Of a stretch of DNA of 64,000 nucleotides, positions 1-11,999 are shown one piece after another; the first letter of the stretch is position 1; the number at the start of each line of letters is the position of its first letter. The DNA lies in NCBI GenBank assembly GCA_016808115.1, contig JAEQBH010009467.1:124001-188000 (forward strand), written 5' to 3'. The stretch is from Tetrastigma voinierianum (taxonomy: Eukaryota; Streptophyta; Magnoliopsida; Vitales; Vitaceae). Below the pieces are notes generated by a model. The model saw only the letters and a list, made by a program, of their open reading frames with translations. It did not search any database and was not told the origin of the DNA. The position numbers and the translations under genes were made by a program.

Positions 1-1029
1 TTGGAAAGTTTAAACACATAAATGCGTACCTGCTTCATTCATGAACACACACAACCATAACCCCGCTTCTATAGCCCCTCCTCTTCTAGGCTTGAGGCTT
101 TGCCAAACATCCTTTGAGTTTTCATCTCGAAGGTTTGTTTAAGCAGCAAAAAATGAGAGAAAGAAGAGAGAGAAGAGAAAAAGCGTAAACCTAGATGAAA
201 GGTAAAATGGTTGAGCGATTAGCAAAGTTAGGGTTTCAAAAATATCAAGTGACATAACCAGCCTTACGAAGATGGCAGAGCTTACCAAAATAATGAGTAA
301 TATGGTACATTGGTAGTAGAATTACCCTTGAAGTCGTTTGGATTAAAAACGGAAGACACATTTTCATTATGCACGTTGAATTTCGATATCATAGAAAATT
401 TAAATGATGATAAGCAGAAATCATATCTCTTGAAAATGAACATAACAAAAATTTAAATTTTATTATGATGTTTGTATGATGTGAATTTATTCTATCGATA
501 GAGAAACTTAGCTATCATAGAAAAGCGTGCATAGAGAAATTTTCAGGGGTCAGAAATTTTCACTACCATTGCGAAATTTTCGCAATCCACTTGCAAAATT
601 TAGCTATACCGCGAACAATTCTACTCCTACATTTGCCTTACGCACAGTTTCTTATCTTGGTTCCTTTCGGCTTGACATTTCTTCATCCGACTTGATCGTC
701 AAATTCATCTGAACTGGCACATAAACGCTCGGAAATTCACGATGCCAAGCAGTATGATTGTGGAGTTCAAACAAAACTGCAGCATATAAAGTAAATCTGA
801 TGAGTACTAATCGGACACGCACATGTCAATCGGCCAATTAATATGATTAAATGCATCAAAGCACTCAAAGCTGTCTTATATAGGACTCAAATAAGCACTT
901 TTGTTAAATCAATTTCCAAATTCAGGTTGAATCTGGGTGCTTCATGAGTTGATTTGTTACTTATTTGAATGCTGAGGGTTTAGATTGTCATATTTGTTTG
1001 AATTAGGTTTATTGATTCGAGTCTTGTGA
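1..1029. other. AT-rich stretch, no gene recognised
   Basis: I see no supported coding region. The only longest open frame near 527-712 is short and has no recognisable motif. A GCGAAATTTTCGC word at 571-583 resembles the palindromic words of the family A elements further along, so the stretch is probably old retroelement sequence. Confidence 0.4.
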
Positions 1030-1470
1030 ATTTAGACTATTCACAGAAGACAGAGGAATTTTAGGAGTCGCGACTAGGGTTTAGTTGAAGCAAGAGAGAC
1101 CAGAAATTTCGCAGGTCGACATCGTTTGTTGGTCACGACCAATTTGGGGGTGTGTTGTTGTGTTCGGGAATTAGTGTTTTGACTCGGGCTTTAAGGTCTG
1201 ACAAGACGAAAGAAGGTCATAACATTAATCTCGGGGTGAGCCAAGACTATTGTGAGTTTTTAAAAGACTGAGATAAGGCCTGATGTCGCGACATTGAGAT
1301 TTGGGTAAAACCGAAAACGAAAGAGAAGTAAGTCACGACTTCAATTTATTGGTCATGACCACTTCGGGGTCGCGACAAACCTAAATAGGTCGTGACCAGA
1401 ATTGTCTAAAATGCAATAAATTGAGGTTTTAAACCTTCTAATTTGGTCGTCGCAACTTTAAATGGGACAT
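1030..1470 (+). repeat. GTCGCGAC-word spacer upstream of env-like ORF
   Basis: This block contains several copies of the palindrome GTCGCGAC and close variants such as GGTCACGACC and GGTCGTGACC (for example near 1067, 1130, 1284, 1370 and 1391). The same words fill the LTRs of element B and the spacer ahead of its env-like ORF at 13980-14410. The position, directly upstream of an env-like remnant, matches that second context. The function is unknown. Confidence 0.6.
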
Positions 1471-1725
1471 TAAGTGTTAGCAATTAGTGTTGTAACGTAG
1501 GCATTAATGTAAAGACATTTGCAAGACAATGATGACATTGAGCCCATGCATGTAAGTGGCTGAATAGCCAATTTGTCAGGAACTCCAATCGATTATCTTA
1601 CCCAACTTTCCATTCTCCTTCCCTCTTGACTGCAAAACCCTAAAACCGGTACTTTTGTTCCAAATTCTCACCTGAGCGGATAACCAAACCCTGATTCCAG
1701 ATCTTAACGGAATAATAGTAGGCTC

Positions 1726-3337
1726 ATGAGTGAACATTGCCGGGGAGTGGAGGAGGTTCATCACGGAACCTCGGGTAGAGACTATGACAAGATGCAAAAC
1801 CCCGAAAACCAGTCGAAAATGGAAGACAGGTTGAGAAAGAAAGGGCCCATAAAGACGGAGGGTGATAGAGACAAAGCGAAGAAGGAGAGTAAAGAGACAA
1901 GACTTTGACTCTGCGAAGCTCAGGATATATGGTAAGGTCTTTGGTGACAAAGGGCTCGTCGTAGAAGACTGGAAGCTAATCTCGTCTTTTTTGAGATAAT
2001 GAAAGAGGTTGGGAGAACCCACGTACTTTTTACTGTGCCTGGATTCTCTACTCTGACGGGGAATTCTACCTGAACATGGTTAGGATGAAGAGGCATAGTT
2101 TTTCGTCTTGAGGAGTGCAGGTACCCTTTGGGCGCGAAGAATCAATGGGATGTTCAAATTAAAGGAACTGAGCATGGTTCAAAATTTAAAGCTGGTAGAA
2201 ACCGGATCATGAGAAGATTATCGACCTCTTGAGCGTGAGCAAAGTAGGAGCCATAAGGGGAAGAGACCTCACTATATTTATCAACAAAGGATCCTATTTG
2301 AGGAAGCTAAGGTTTGGTTACTTCGATCTTCGATGTCGTCAACTAAACATCTACGTAGTGAGAGGAAACGGAGGCAATCATTTTATATGCCCTTTTGAAG
2401 GGCTATAAAATGAGTGTTGGGGGTTTAATTGAGGGAACCGATCGGAGGATACCATAAGCTATTCAAGAGGACTAATCCCTCACCAACTGACAATCAGTAG
2501 ACTATCGTCTTATTGGGGCTGAGAGGATCCTTGGGATGAAGAAGAAACACCTTGGTATCTCCCTTTGACCCTTCTTGGGGTGACAAAGGGCCAGAAACAA
2601 AATTTGAAAGGATGGTGAAGTAGAGCGAGCTGAGGAGAATGGAAATAGGAAATGGAAACCTAGAAAATTCCTCCGGCATAAGAGGAAGAATGCATTTGAG
2701 AATGATCATTTTGAGCCATTCCTACCTGAAACAGCGGAAGAGATTTCACGAGGCAAGAAGAAAGCTCCAGAAGAGGAGAAGGGAACACTTAAATCATGGA
2801 AATGCTGAGGACAATGAAGAAATATATGGAAGAAAGGGAACATAAATGGGAAAAACAATAGCAATTCAGAGAAGAGTTCTTAGATGTTGAATTCAGGAGG
2901 ACAGAACAATTATTTGAGCAGACTCTAAGACAGAGAGAGGAAGAATGGAGAGAAGAGATGAAAATGAGAGAGGAAGAGAGGAAAAGATGAAGGCGGTTGG
3001 AAGCCTTCTACAACAACCGGAGTTTAGAAGAGATGAAGTGCTTACCATTCTGAGAAAGAAAGGTGAGATGGAGGGTAACATGCTAAAGAAGATTCAAGCC
3101 TTCAAATACCTGTATAAGGAGCAATTCAAAGAGTTTGGGAAGTTGATGAAGGATAGAGATAAAGAATTGGAAGATAATGATGTTTATAGAAGAAAATTTT
3201 GGCATGAGAGTTTGGATTTGATCAATAAAAATTTATCATACATGCTGGGTTGTATCTCTGAGTTGGAAAGAATGGTTAATCAGATGGGCTTGAAACAAGA
3301 GACCTTGATCAGTCTGTTGAATTTAACAAATGTTTAA
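1726..3337 (+). pseudogene. Athila/Calypso-type env-like ORF remnant (putative plant transposon protein domain)
   Basis: This is a broken coding region spread over all three forward frames. Visible pieces are EFYLNMVRMK (2061-2090) and VPFGREE (2121-2141) in one frame, MSVGGLIEG (2410-2436) in another, then a charged coiled-coil stretch ending in a 130-codon open segment (2945-3337). The EFY...N / VPFG...I / hydrophobic-VGGLI order is what I know from the 'putative plant transposon protein' domain, found in the third (env-like) ORF of Athila/Calypso retrotransposons between integrase and the 3' LTR. Its role is unproven even in intact elements. The ORF is non-functional here, with an in-frame stop near 2109 and several frameshifts. 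No integrase is seen upstream, so it is an orphan fragment. The family assignment rests on motif pattern only. Confidence 0.55.
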
Positions 3338-4359
3338 TCTCAGACAGGCGAGCCACCATCGAGAAAAGAAAAGACCGGACATAACCTTCTCCAAATTTTC
3401 CCTATATTAAAAGCAAGCTTTGACTTAGATCACTCTGACATCATGCAAAAAAATCTAATAAGAAGGAGGAGGTAGAGATAGCACAATTATACTTTCTTTT
3501 TCCCATTATGACTCTTTAACATCATTGTATAATTCGAAGAAAAGGATTCATTAAAAGTATGCATAAATTGACTCTGTTAATTGGATGATTTGGTTTGTTA
3601 CTTTCAATAATGTGCAACCATAACTTATACATTTATTTGAAATGCTTGATTGGAATCGATTCTTTGAAGTAGTGATTTGTTTTAGGTGCATGGATCTAAT
3701 TAAGTGAATTGTATTTGTTTGTGTCATTCATTATTTAATGCGCAATAAATGACCCATGTATTCAAACACTATTTGTACAATGACTTTACAATGGCCACTA
3801 TTTAAATCTGAGAACAACTGCTTATAAGAAGAAATAAAGTAGGCTAAGTGAGGCCAAAGCCTGGAGGTTCTGAGTTTTAGTTTGAATCGGGTTTAAAATT
3901 ACGAAATTTGGAAAGAGTATACAGTGTGAACAAATAAGATGATTGATTGTATGTTAAATAGTAAGTCCAAATACAAGATCTTTGAAAAACAATACACATA
4001 AGTGAGAAAAATCTTAAAACTTTAAGAGGTTAGGAACATCTTGGGATGATTCACAATCAAAGTACAAGATCCTAGAACTTGTTATATTATTGGTCAGGCG
4101 AATCCTAGAAGTGGCTCTTCTTTAAGAAGTGATAGAGGCCATCTTTGGAAATTTGAACCTTTCAAACCTCATTATATCGCGACATACACTCTAGTTAATG
4201 CTTGGGCCAAAGTGCTAATTTCAACAAGCAATGACAATTTAAAACTTGAAATCCCTCACTGGCTAATAATCCATGACGAAGACAGTGCACAGTTTCATAA
4301 TAAGAATGCTACTTTGTCTGAGAAAGGAACAAGTTGGGGAATATGTTCCTTTAGTTGAG
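3338..4359. other. Unannotated sequence downstream of env-like remnant
   Basis: AT-rich sequence follows the env-like stop codon. It is probably the 3' untranslated part of the same element. I could not find a polypurine tract or an LTR start, and no reading frame here has a recognisable motif. Confidence 0.35.
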
Positions 4360-5215
4360 TTGTACTTGACCCCCGAGCACGGTCGACCGGTGAGTCGGGC
4401 GAGAGCACAGGGACGCGGTTTATTTCTTTTGCTTCGCATTGTTATTAAATTTTCTTTTTCAAAAATGTCGAGGCGAATCCGCTGACCCGAATGGCACGGA
4501 TCCCGAGCAGAGCGATTTTCCAGCGTTTTCATCTTATCAAAACATTTTATTAATTCATTTGAATTCTGGAGGCGGTTTTGGTTTTAAACAAGCCATGATC
4601 ATTTACAAATTTAAAGTAATTCGGTAGGCCCACATAAACATTAACAAAATACATTTACAAAGAAAGGCATTATATGCCCTTTCAAAATGATACACAAAAA
4701 TCAAGTTTCAGGGTTTAACCCTTTTGTTTACAAAATACCACTTGTTCAAAAGATGCTATGCAAAATTTCGGAGTATACACTTATACGCCGTACTCTTTCT
4801 ATGACTCTGTATTTAATAAGTGTGTCCTTCTTTCTTTGCTTACTCGATACTGTAGGAATAAAGGCACCGCATTAAATTTTCATCATGTGATTCCTCACAG
4901 TTTCTATTCGATATTCAATTTAACTTTCGGCATGCATTTAACATTAAGCCATGCCCAATATCAACATATACTCATGCTATTCATTTCCGCATCTTTCAAT
5001 ATCCAAATCATTTACCATATCATATCTATATTCTCGATGCAACAATTCATTTCACAATCTATTCATGAGATTTGTATATTCATAAAAATCCGTACACTGC
5101 GATCAATGTTGGCTATTTCACCTTGACACTATACAATTCACGATTTAAGCGGATTCTGTTGATGATCCCGCCATATTATCATTCGATGTGTGTATACACA
5201 TTTAACAATTCTATC

Positions 5216-5490
5216 TCCCATCGTGACGGATGCCGTTTGGTGCATCCCGAACACGTGGTATCACTTATTGGTCTCCCGTCATGCGGGATGTGTTTGAGTG
5301 CACCCGACATGGTATCCAATTAATGCCTCGCCATCTTGGCCGGATCCGATTGGTGAATCCGCCAAGTGGGACATTTCTTCAATGCCATACGTCATCATGA
5401 CGGATGCGATTGAGTACATCCCGCGAGTGGGACATTAGACAATTCGGGGTGCCTTTGTAAGCGGATGCAACCAGGCCCGGTGCATCTCGT
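5216..5490. repeat. Tandem subrepeats in LTR D, about 60-bp period
   Basis: Roughly five diverged units each carry a CGGATG...TGCATCCCG core followed by a GTGGGAC-like tail. Examples lie near 5225, 5278, 5340, 5400 and 5460. Each core is an imperfect inverted repeat (CGGATGC against GCATCCCG), so single units could fold. Such arrays are common in LTRs of plant gypsy elements. Confidence 0.6.
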
Positions 5491-6019
5491 CGATGATTTA
5501 ATTTGATATCATTTAATTCATTTATGATTCGTTTGATAGATCAAAGTCTTTATCATCATTCACATTTATTTAATTTTCAATTATCTCATTTCATATTCCC
5601 TTTCCGTAGTATCTTTTCAAAGATATACTCCATCTACGTAATTATATCACATACTCATTCATGTACTCGATTCATGTACTCATTCATAGTTAATTTGGTA
5701 AACTACCAAAATACTTGAATTAAGGATAGAGTCAGAGAACAAACCGAAGCTGTCGAATCTAGCTTCCTTCTCCTCGATCTCGGTCCTAGGTTAGGATTTA
5801 TCGTCACCTGTCCTATTCATAACATTCACGTCACTCTTAGTGAATAACAATTTTAATTAAATTTTATTTTTGTTAAAGTCTTGGGTTAAGACACGCTAAG
5901 TCGCACGAGAAGGCGTTAAGCCGCCTCGATAAGTGCATTGCATTTTCACTATGCCAACAGCAAATTGAACCCCCTGATGGCGTTTCATAGGGTCCCTAGA
6001 CATGGAGGTACGCGAATAC

Positions 6020-6215
6020 GGGACTAACAGCCAGCAACATGTCAAGCGAGACTCTTTGCGGAACTACATGTCTGGTACATATTCAACATGCCGTTACATG
6101 TCTAACCTGGCAGGGTAATACCGATACATGTTCAGCATCTGCGGCCATGTTATTATACCTCTTTTTCACCATGTGTCTAGGTACAGCTTGACATGTCACC
6201 GTACATGTGCTATTT
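6020..6215. repeat. Cluster of ACATGT palindromes
   Basis: About nine ACATGT or close variants occur in under 200 bp, for example near 6037, 6067, 6095, 6125, 6190 and 6203. They lie inside LTR D. The spacing is irregular, so this is a word cluster rather than a strict tandem array. Confidence 0.5.
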
Positions 6216-6765
6216 TCTGCAGAAAGTGTTAGATTTTTGCATTTTACTCGTTTTTCATCACCAATCTTTCTCCAATACATCCCATATCAAAAATCCACCA
6301 TGGAATCACTTCAAAACAACTCCAAAAGTGGTTTAGAATCAATAAAAATCCATTCTCCTCAAGTTAGGACTTTTCTCCCAAAAATCCCAATCATAGAAGA
6401 TGAGGTTAGGGTTTGATCTATTACCTTGAACCTCTTCAATCTCATATATTGATGTTTTGTCCTTTAGGAGCAGAAGTGGGGAAAATCACACAAAGCTTGA
6501 TCTCTTGCAAACCCTAGCTCTTTCCCTTCATTTCTCCTCTCTTTACTCAGCGTGATGTGCTTAAAATGAGCACTCAAAGACCAATTTGTCTTTTGAAAGC
6601 TCTCTTATGTGTAAGGCTTGCATGTTTGGCTTTGCACCCTTTCCTCATTTCCTTTCTTTTCTTAAGTCGCGCTAATTCTTATAAGGCCTTGTTTGGCAGC
6701 CACCCTATAAATCAATTTTTCATTTTTTGGCATTGCATAAGGCCTTGTTTGGCCACCTATGAACG

Positions 6766-7620
6766 ATTACTCTTGAAAACTTCGATGGAGCTTTCATATT
6801 TCATTTAACCAAGTCCTCAATCGAGATCCTCTTGCCTCTTGACACTCTTATGTTTGAATCTCCCACGGCATGAAGCATCAATAATGCCTTAGATATGCAG
6901 ACCAGGCATGATACACTATGTCCATCTGTGTCTTTAGATCTATTCCATGCATCGGGCATCTTTTCAGCAACCTTTTGAATCTACTCACAGCTGCTACATA
7001 AGGCTCTCATCTTCCCTTTCTTGAACACATTATCTCCTCCTTTACTCTTTAAAGAGGTGAGTGATGGGGAAGGGTATTTTAGTAAGCTTCTCTGAGCTCC
7101 TCCCAGTATCAACGGTGCCATATGGTAGAGTTCCATACCATGCGCTCTTTGTATCTTAGAGAAAATGGAATAAATGCAATTTTTATGACCTCTGGTCTCA
7201 CCCCATTCAACTTCATTGTGTTTGCCATCACGAAAACCTTCGGTACTCATTTAGGTCTTAATGGGATGACGATAAGCTGTTGTTCTTGAACCATTTATGT
7301 CAGTGTTGGCAGGTTCAAAGTTATTTACTGCATCGTATAAGTTTCGTTGAGTATTCATCTGAATAATAAGTCTCCAAAGTCCTCCCAGATTTGTATCGTG
7401 ATTGAGGCCTTACGGTGGCCCAATTCTTTGTCCTCGCTAGTCAGTCTTCCTTCGTCGACCATGTAGGCGGAGTTTACGCCCTTTCGTTTTCTCAAACACG
7501 AGTGTTCTCTCTAATTCGATTATCAGTGGGAATCGGATCAGTCATTACTGTTTCCTATGCATTAAAGTTTTCCCTGAAATAAAAACATACTCACATTAAT
7601 AGGATTAGTTAAACCCGACA
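6766..7620 (-). pseudogene. gag remnant of a second family B copy
   Basis: Gag forms the virus-like particle of the retrotransposon. Read on the minus strand, this region matches the gag of element B piece by piece. A segment with TEGFRDGKHNEVEW lies near 7190-7250, and CPMHGIDLKTQMDIVYHA lies near 6906-6960. Stops and frameshifts break every frame. It follows the LTR at 7778-10253 through a PBS-like stretch, so it begins a second internal region sharing that LTR. It is cut at about 6765, where LTR D starts. The stretch CTTTTCAGCAACCTTTTG near 6958-6975 is the uninterrupted version of the site where A1 sits in the other gag copy. Confidence 0.7.
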
Positions 7621-7777
7621 AATATTTTCAATATGGCTTGTTAGATTAGTGGCTAAATAACCTTTGCTTGAAAAGCATTTTTGTTCTTTTTCTTTTAAAT
7701 GTCCAAATTATTATTTCCTTCTTTCGTCCCGAATATTGATCTACTAAATTCTTCGATCCCAAACAGCTAAAAAACTT

Positions 7778-10253
7778 GTTCGTTGGACCGAAAGACATAT
7801 ACAAATTTATGACATTTTCGAAGGACTATTGTCTAATCAATGATAATGCCGCTGGCTTGTTGATATATTTCTTTGCAATTATCTTGATTAAAATGGTTTT
7901 ACTTCATTGGATAAATTTCTTCTGGTTTTGATCCATGGTCTGCAAGTGCAATTCGAACAAATAAAGTGGATTTTAGTCAGATATCGATCCACAGTCTCAA
8001 GAATTTTCAATCAACTACGACTACTCAAGCTCTATATACTATTTGGACGATAGACAATTTGAATCATGATTTTGAAAAGCCTTAAAATAATAGAAACTAA
8101 AAATAGATAAATTATTAACAAATGAATTAAATACTGAAATAGTGAAATGACAAATTTAATTTGAACGATTATCTATAAAGAGAGCATTGAAAATAAAACT
8201 ATTTGTGAAACATCAATTCCCAGCAAGTACCCTTTGTAATTTGCTTTATGAACCCTGATTTAAAACTAGTCAAGGAGTATGAAAGTGCAGCTGGATCTCT
8301 CCAAACCCCACCATTCATCATCTCACCTTCACTGTTTCTCTCGAAGGCGATTAGGTTAGATAACTACTGCTAATCACAAGAGCCTTGTTGGGTGTTTTCT
8401 TTTACAATGCTTTCACCACAACTTTGGGTGTAAACTGAGCTCTAAATTACATAGTCATTGCACGATTTACACTATACTGGTTTCTCTTCCTCAAAATTAG
8501 AACAACTCATTCTTTCCTTGATTAGATCCTTGCTAACACGGGATTGAATTCACCATTCGAATCGAGGCGAACTCTCTGTATATTTAAATTGATAAATCGT
8601 TCAACTCATTCTGGAATACTCCAAGTGAAAGGGTTTATCGAGTTTAATCCATAGAGCACATTAAATACTGATAAGCGGGTTCGCGTCTGAATCCCACAAT
8701 TGCTCGTCAACTGCAGGGAATGCCTTCCTGTGTCACTCGGAGGAGCCTCCACGGAAATCGAGCTTAGAGACAATTAAGTTTGCATGGGTAGAAAAACAGC
8801 GTGTGGGACTCGAATACAAAATAAACAAAACCCGACAATTTGATTTACAAGCGAAGTTCGGCATCGATAGACTAAAATTCTCTGGGAAAGATAATTTACG
8901 TGATAGAGTCATTGTCATTTCAATGGGCGGGTTTCTAAATCTTTGGATTACACCATCACGTTAACTTCTTTGATCGAGAAACCCCTTGTAATTAGAGCGG
9001 TAGTTAAATCAAAATTTATGCGGAATTCTAAACAACCGACCAGTAATTTGAAAAGAAATAAATACGCATTCGGCTAAAACTTTAACGACTAACGTTGGAT
9101 CCAAAATTAAAACAAAAATACGAACTAATCTAAAATAAAAACAAAGAAGAAAAAGAAAATTAAAATAAGGCCTTGTACTCCGGATCTCTCTTTGAGTTGC
9201 GAGAGGCTGCGTTCCTTGATGCGACTCGTATTTATAGGGTTCACGAGTTGGGCCACCAATTTTGATGCACCTCTTTTTGGACTTGGTTCGTTGGCCCCGA
9301 TTGATTTGTTGATGTCTGGCGACATCGATTCTTTGCCGCGCGACCTCACATTGTCTCAGTCTTTGTCGCATAAGCCTTTGTTTGGTTGCGACATGTCTTT
9401 GGTTGAGCTGATGTCGCGAAACTGATCTTGTCGCGACCTCTTTTCTTTGGAAGCGTCGCGACGGCTGCGGCGTCGTGACCTTCTCTTTTGTATTTGATGT
9501 CGTGCTGACTCGATGTTGTCGCGACCTTACGGAGCTTAGCGGATGCGACCTCTTTATGATGTCGCGACCTGCATTCACTAGCCACATTTGTCGGCGATTG
9601 TTTAATGATGTAGGCCTCAAGTCTTTGCAATTGATGTCGCGACCTCGAGTCTTTGTAATTGATGTCGCGACGACCCGGTGTTGGCCGGCGGCCTTCTTCT
9701 TCGGCATTTATTGCGGCCAGTTGGTGATGTCGCGACTTCGCTACATGTAGTTGATGTCGCGACAACCAGGTGTTGTAGCGTCCTTCTGGTACGTGATGCG
9801 CGACCATTTGAATGATGCTCGCGACCTTCTCTCTTTAGTTGATGATGTGTGACCTTAGTTTCCTTGCGAGCTCGTATCGCGGCCCAGCTCATCGGTCCCC
9901 AGTTGCTGACTTTGGGTTTCTTTCCACGCCCCGACTCATTTTGTCTTCAATTACGCTTCATTTCTTATTTGGAGCTTTGTAGTTTGCAACGCAGCCAAAT
10001 CTTTCTATTCTTTGTAAGGCTTCGACATCAAATCCTTTAATCCTTTTGCAACTCTCTGCTGATTTCCTTGACCCGATTATCGATGTACCGCCGATACATT
10101 CTGTTCCTTTTCTTTGTAATTACGCTCTTGAATTCCTCTTTCACTTACATTGATTTGTGAAAGTATTCCATATTCCTGCACATAAATCGACCTTTTTAGA
10201 ATAAAATAAATCGGAAAAATGGGTGAAAATAGATGACTTTTAAGCACAAATCA
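7778..10253 (-). mobile_element. Family B LTR (B1), flanked by internal sequence on both sides
   Basis: On the minus strand the LTR starts TGATTTGTGCTTAAAAG at about 10253 and ends near 7778, just before a degraded PBS (7752-7775). It aligns by eye along its length with the LTR at 24595-26668, including TTTTCACCCATTTTTC after the start and the AATAAAGTGGATTTTAGTCAGATA stretch near 7960-7985. Its upstream side has a polypurine-like end of an internal region and its downstream side has PBS plus gag. It therefore serves as 3' LTR of element B and apparent 5' LTR of another copy. Confidence 0.65.
9300..9860. repeat. GTCGCGAC-word array in LTR B1
   Basis: At least eight exact GTCGCGAC octamers and many near copies sit in about 550 bp, typically as GATGTCGCGACCTC (for example near 9428, 9559, 9634, 9662, 9728 and 9754). 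Spacing is irregular, about 25-75 bp. The long apparent reading frames on the minus strand here simply translate the repeated words. Confidence 0.75.
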
Positions 10254-11950
10254 AATACACGAACTTAAAATTTTGCTTTGTCTCAGCGAAAAAGAAAGAT
10301 TTGTTTGTCCTCAAGCAAAAGGACATTTTACATTTTATTTGCGGTTGCAACCAATTTTAGTGAAAAACTAAAAATTGCATTAGTTTATTGTATTTAGCTT
10401 CAAGTCCAGATAAAGGTTAGTTTCTACTCGATCAGGTGTACTGAACTAAATTGTTGAATTCATTTTACAAACAGTATAGTCAATTGATCCTGCTGAAGAG
10501 TAGGTTAGTCTTCTTCCTCAATTCTTAGTGAGTCAGCTAACCCTCAGAGGTTCTTCACAGTTTGATCCTTTGAATAGTTTCCAAATTCCATACGCTTGTT
10601 GTTCATATTGATCTCCACTAATGTAGGTAATTCGACCTTGAATGATCAGGTCTTCCAGGGCTTGTAATCTTAGGCTTGGAGTAATGGGTAGGATCGATCG
10701 TTTTAGGTTAAGATTACCCAGGCTCTTTCTTCTTTCTGCTTTGCTGCCTTCCTTTTCCTTGCAATTCCTTTAGTTGATTTCCCCCAAACTTCATCTTTGA
10801 GGTATCTCCTTTGAATTCTTGTGTTTAAAACTATTTGTTCCAATTTCTCATTTGTATTTCTCATTGTTGGAACTCTTTCTCTTTGCCCTTTCGGAAAAAG
10901 TCTAATGTTTAATCTTTTAAAACCTAACACTCTTAGCGAACTTTGGGTTAGTAACTCCATACAGGTTGGAATTAGGGTACTAGGTGTTGAAACACCTAAA
11001 CTTAATTATTCGAAGTTAGGCCACAGACAAAACACTTCTTCCCACTAAGCAACCTAAGCACTACATTTGTTTTCCTCCTGCTTTAGATACATCCTTCTTC
11101 ACCCTTTTGCCATTTCCTTTTGTTCTCCAAAAGTATACTCCCCAGGCTTTATTTCTTCCTCTATCTACGGGTTTTGGATAATCGAGGGTTCTTCTTTGGA
11201 GGATTAGTTATAAAGGATGGCTTAGGTTTTCCAATTGCTTTTTTTTCTTTTTCTTTTTTTTTTTTTTTTAAGATAAGGAATTTGTTTGGCTCGAATTTAG
11301 GAGCTAGGGTGTATCACAACATATAAATAATGGTGGCTAGAAAGGCTCAGCACCCGAGGATAGCACATCATTTCTTGTTAGTTTGTATTACCTAGGATTT
11401 AAGTCCAATAATCTAACAAGTTTCTAGAACTCTTTTTGGTTAGCGTGAATAACCTAAGGATGTCCTTGTCTCACTTCAGTTGATGAGGATTTATTTGATC
11501 CCAAGTTCACCAAGTTCTTTGGCTAACTGTTTATAATTCAAACCCAAAAATATGTTTTGCTCCTTCATTTGTATAACTTTCCTTTAATCTGGACTTATCA
11601 ACTGTTCAAATCAATTATGCAATTTGTGTTTCAATTCAATTATGTGCCCAGTGGCCCTTATTTTTCAATTAGTTGTGTTTAGGTCTATGTTCCAATCAAT
11701 TAGCTAATATTTATGATATTTCATTAAACCATTCTTATTTAATTCTCTTTTGTTCTTCTAACAATGAAAGCAAAAAGTAAACACACAATTTGACTTCAAA
11801 CAACACAACATCAACAAATTTCTTATTTTATTCATGAGATTGTATAAAAGTTGAGAATAAACGAGTACAGAGAATGAGGAAGAGATGGAGTGAGTCAATT
11901 GGAAGGTTTTTTCTTTTTGAGGAGTAGCAAAAGATGTTTGGAGGATCCAG
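10254..11950 (-). other. 3' untranslated region and degraded polypurine end of element B
   Basis: Read on the minus strand this leads from the env-like ORF to the LTR. The last 500 bases (10254-10760) match the plus-strand stretch 26760-27219, including TACCTACATTAGTGGAGATC and the signature ...AACAAATCTTTCTTTT...AAAATTTTAAGTT just before the LTR. The polypurine tract itself is decayed here (TTCGTGTATT in place of TTTGGGGGAATT). No gene is supported. Confidence 0.55.
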
Positions 11951-11999
11951 ATCAAGGGTAGCCAGGTTTGGGTTGAACTTGGGGAACTTCATTTATGTC

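Larger units (their letters stand above)
4360..6765 (-). mobile_element. Probable LTR D (solo or truncated)
   Basis: Read on the minus strand, the block has the layout of a long gypsy-type LTR: a TATA-like TTTATAGGG near 6700-6712, a leader rich in CTAGGGTTT words near 6400-6520, subrepeats at 5216-5490, and an end with GTGCTCGGGGGTCAAG near 4360-4385. That end resembles the ends of LTRs C1 and C2. The high-coordinate edge abuts a decayed gag at about 6765. No target-site duplication was found, and neither edge is exact. A truncated element rather than a solo LTR is equally possible. Confidence 0.4.

Noticed and set aside
1576..2022. 148-codon minus-strand frame
   Set aside because: It lies antisense to the env-like ORF start region and has no recognisable motif or conservation with the second env-like copy.
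9412..9780. CRISPR-like look of regularly repeated GTCGCGAC words
   Set aside because: The repeats are only about 8-14 bp, spacing is irregular, and the block is inside a plant LTR.
9009..9892. Long minus-strand frames (232, 153 and 91 codons) rich in Arg, His and Gln
   Set aside because: They lie in LTR B1 and merely translate the repeated GATGTCGCGAC words in different frames. The equivalent LTR at 24595-26668 does not keep them open.
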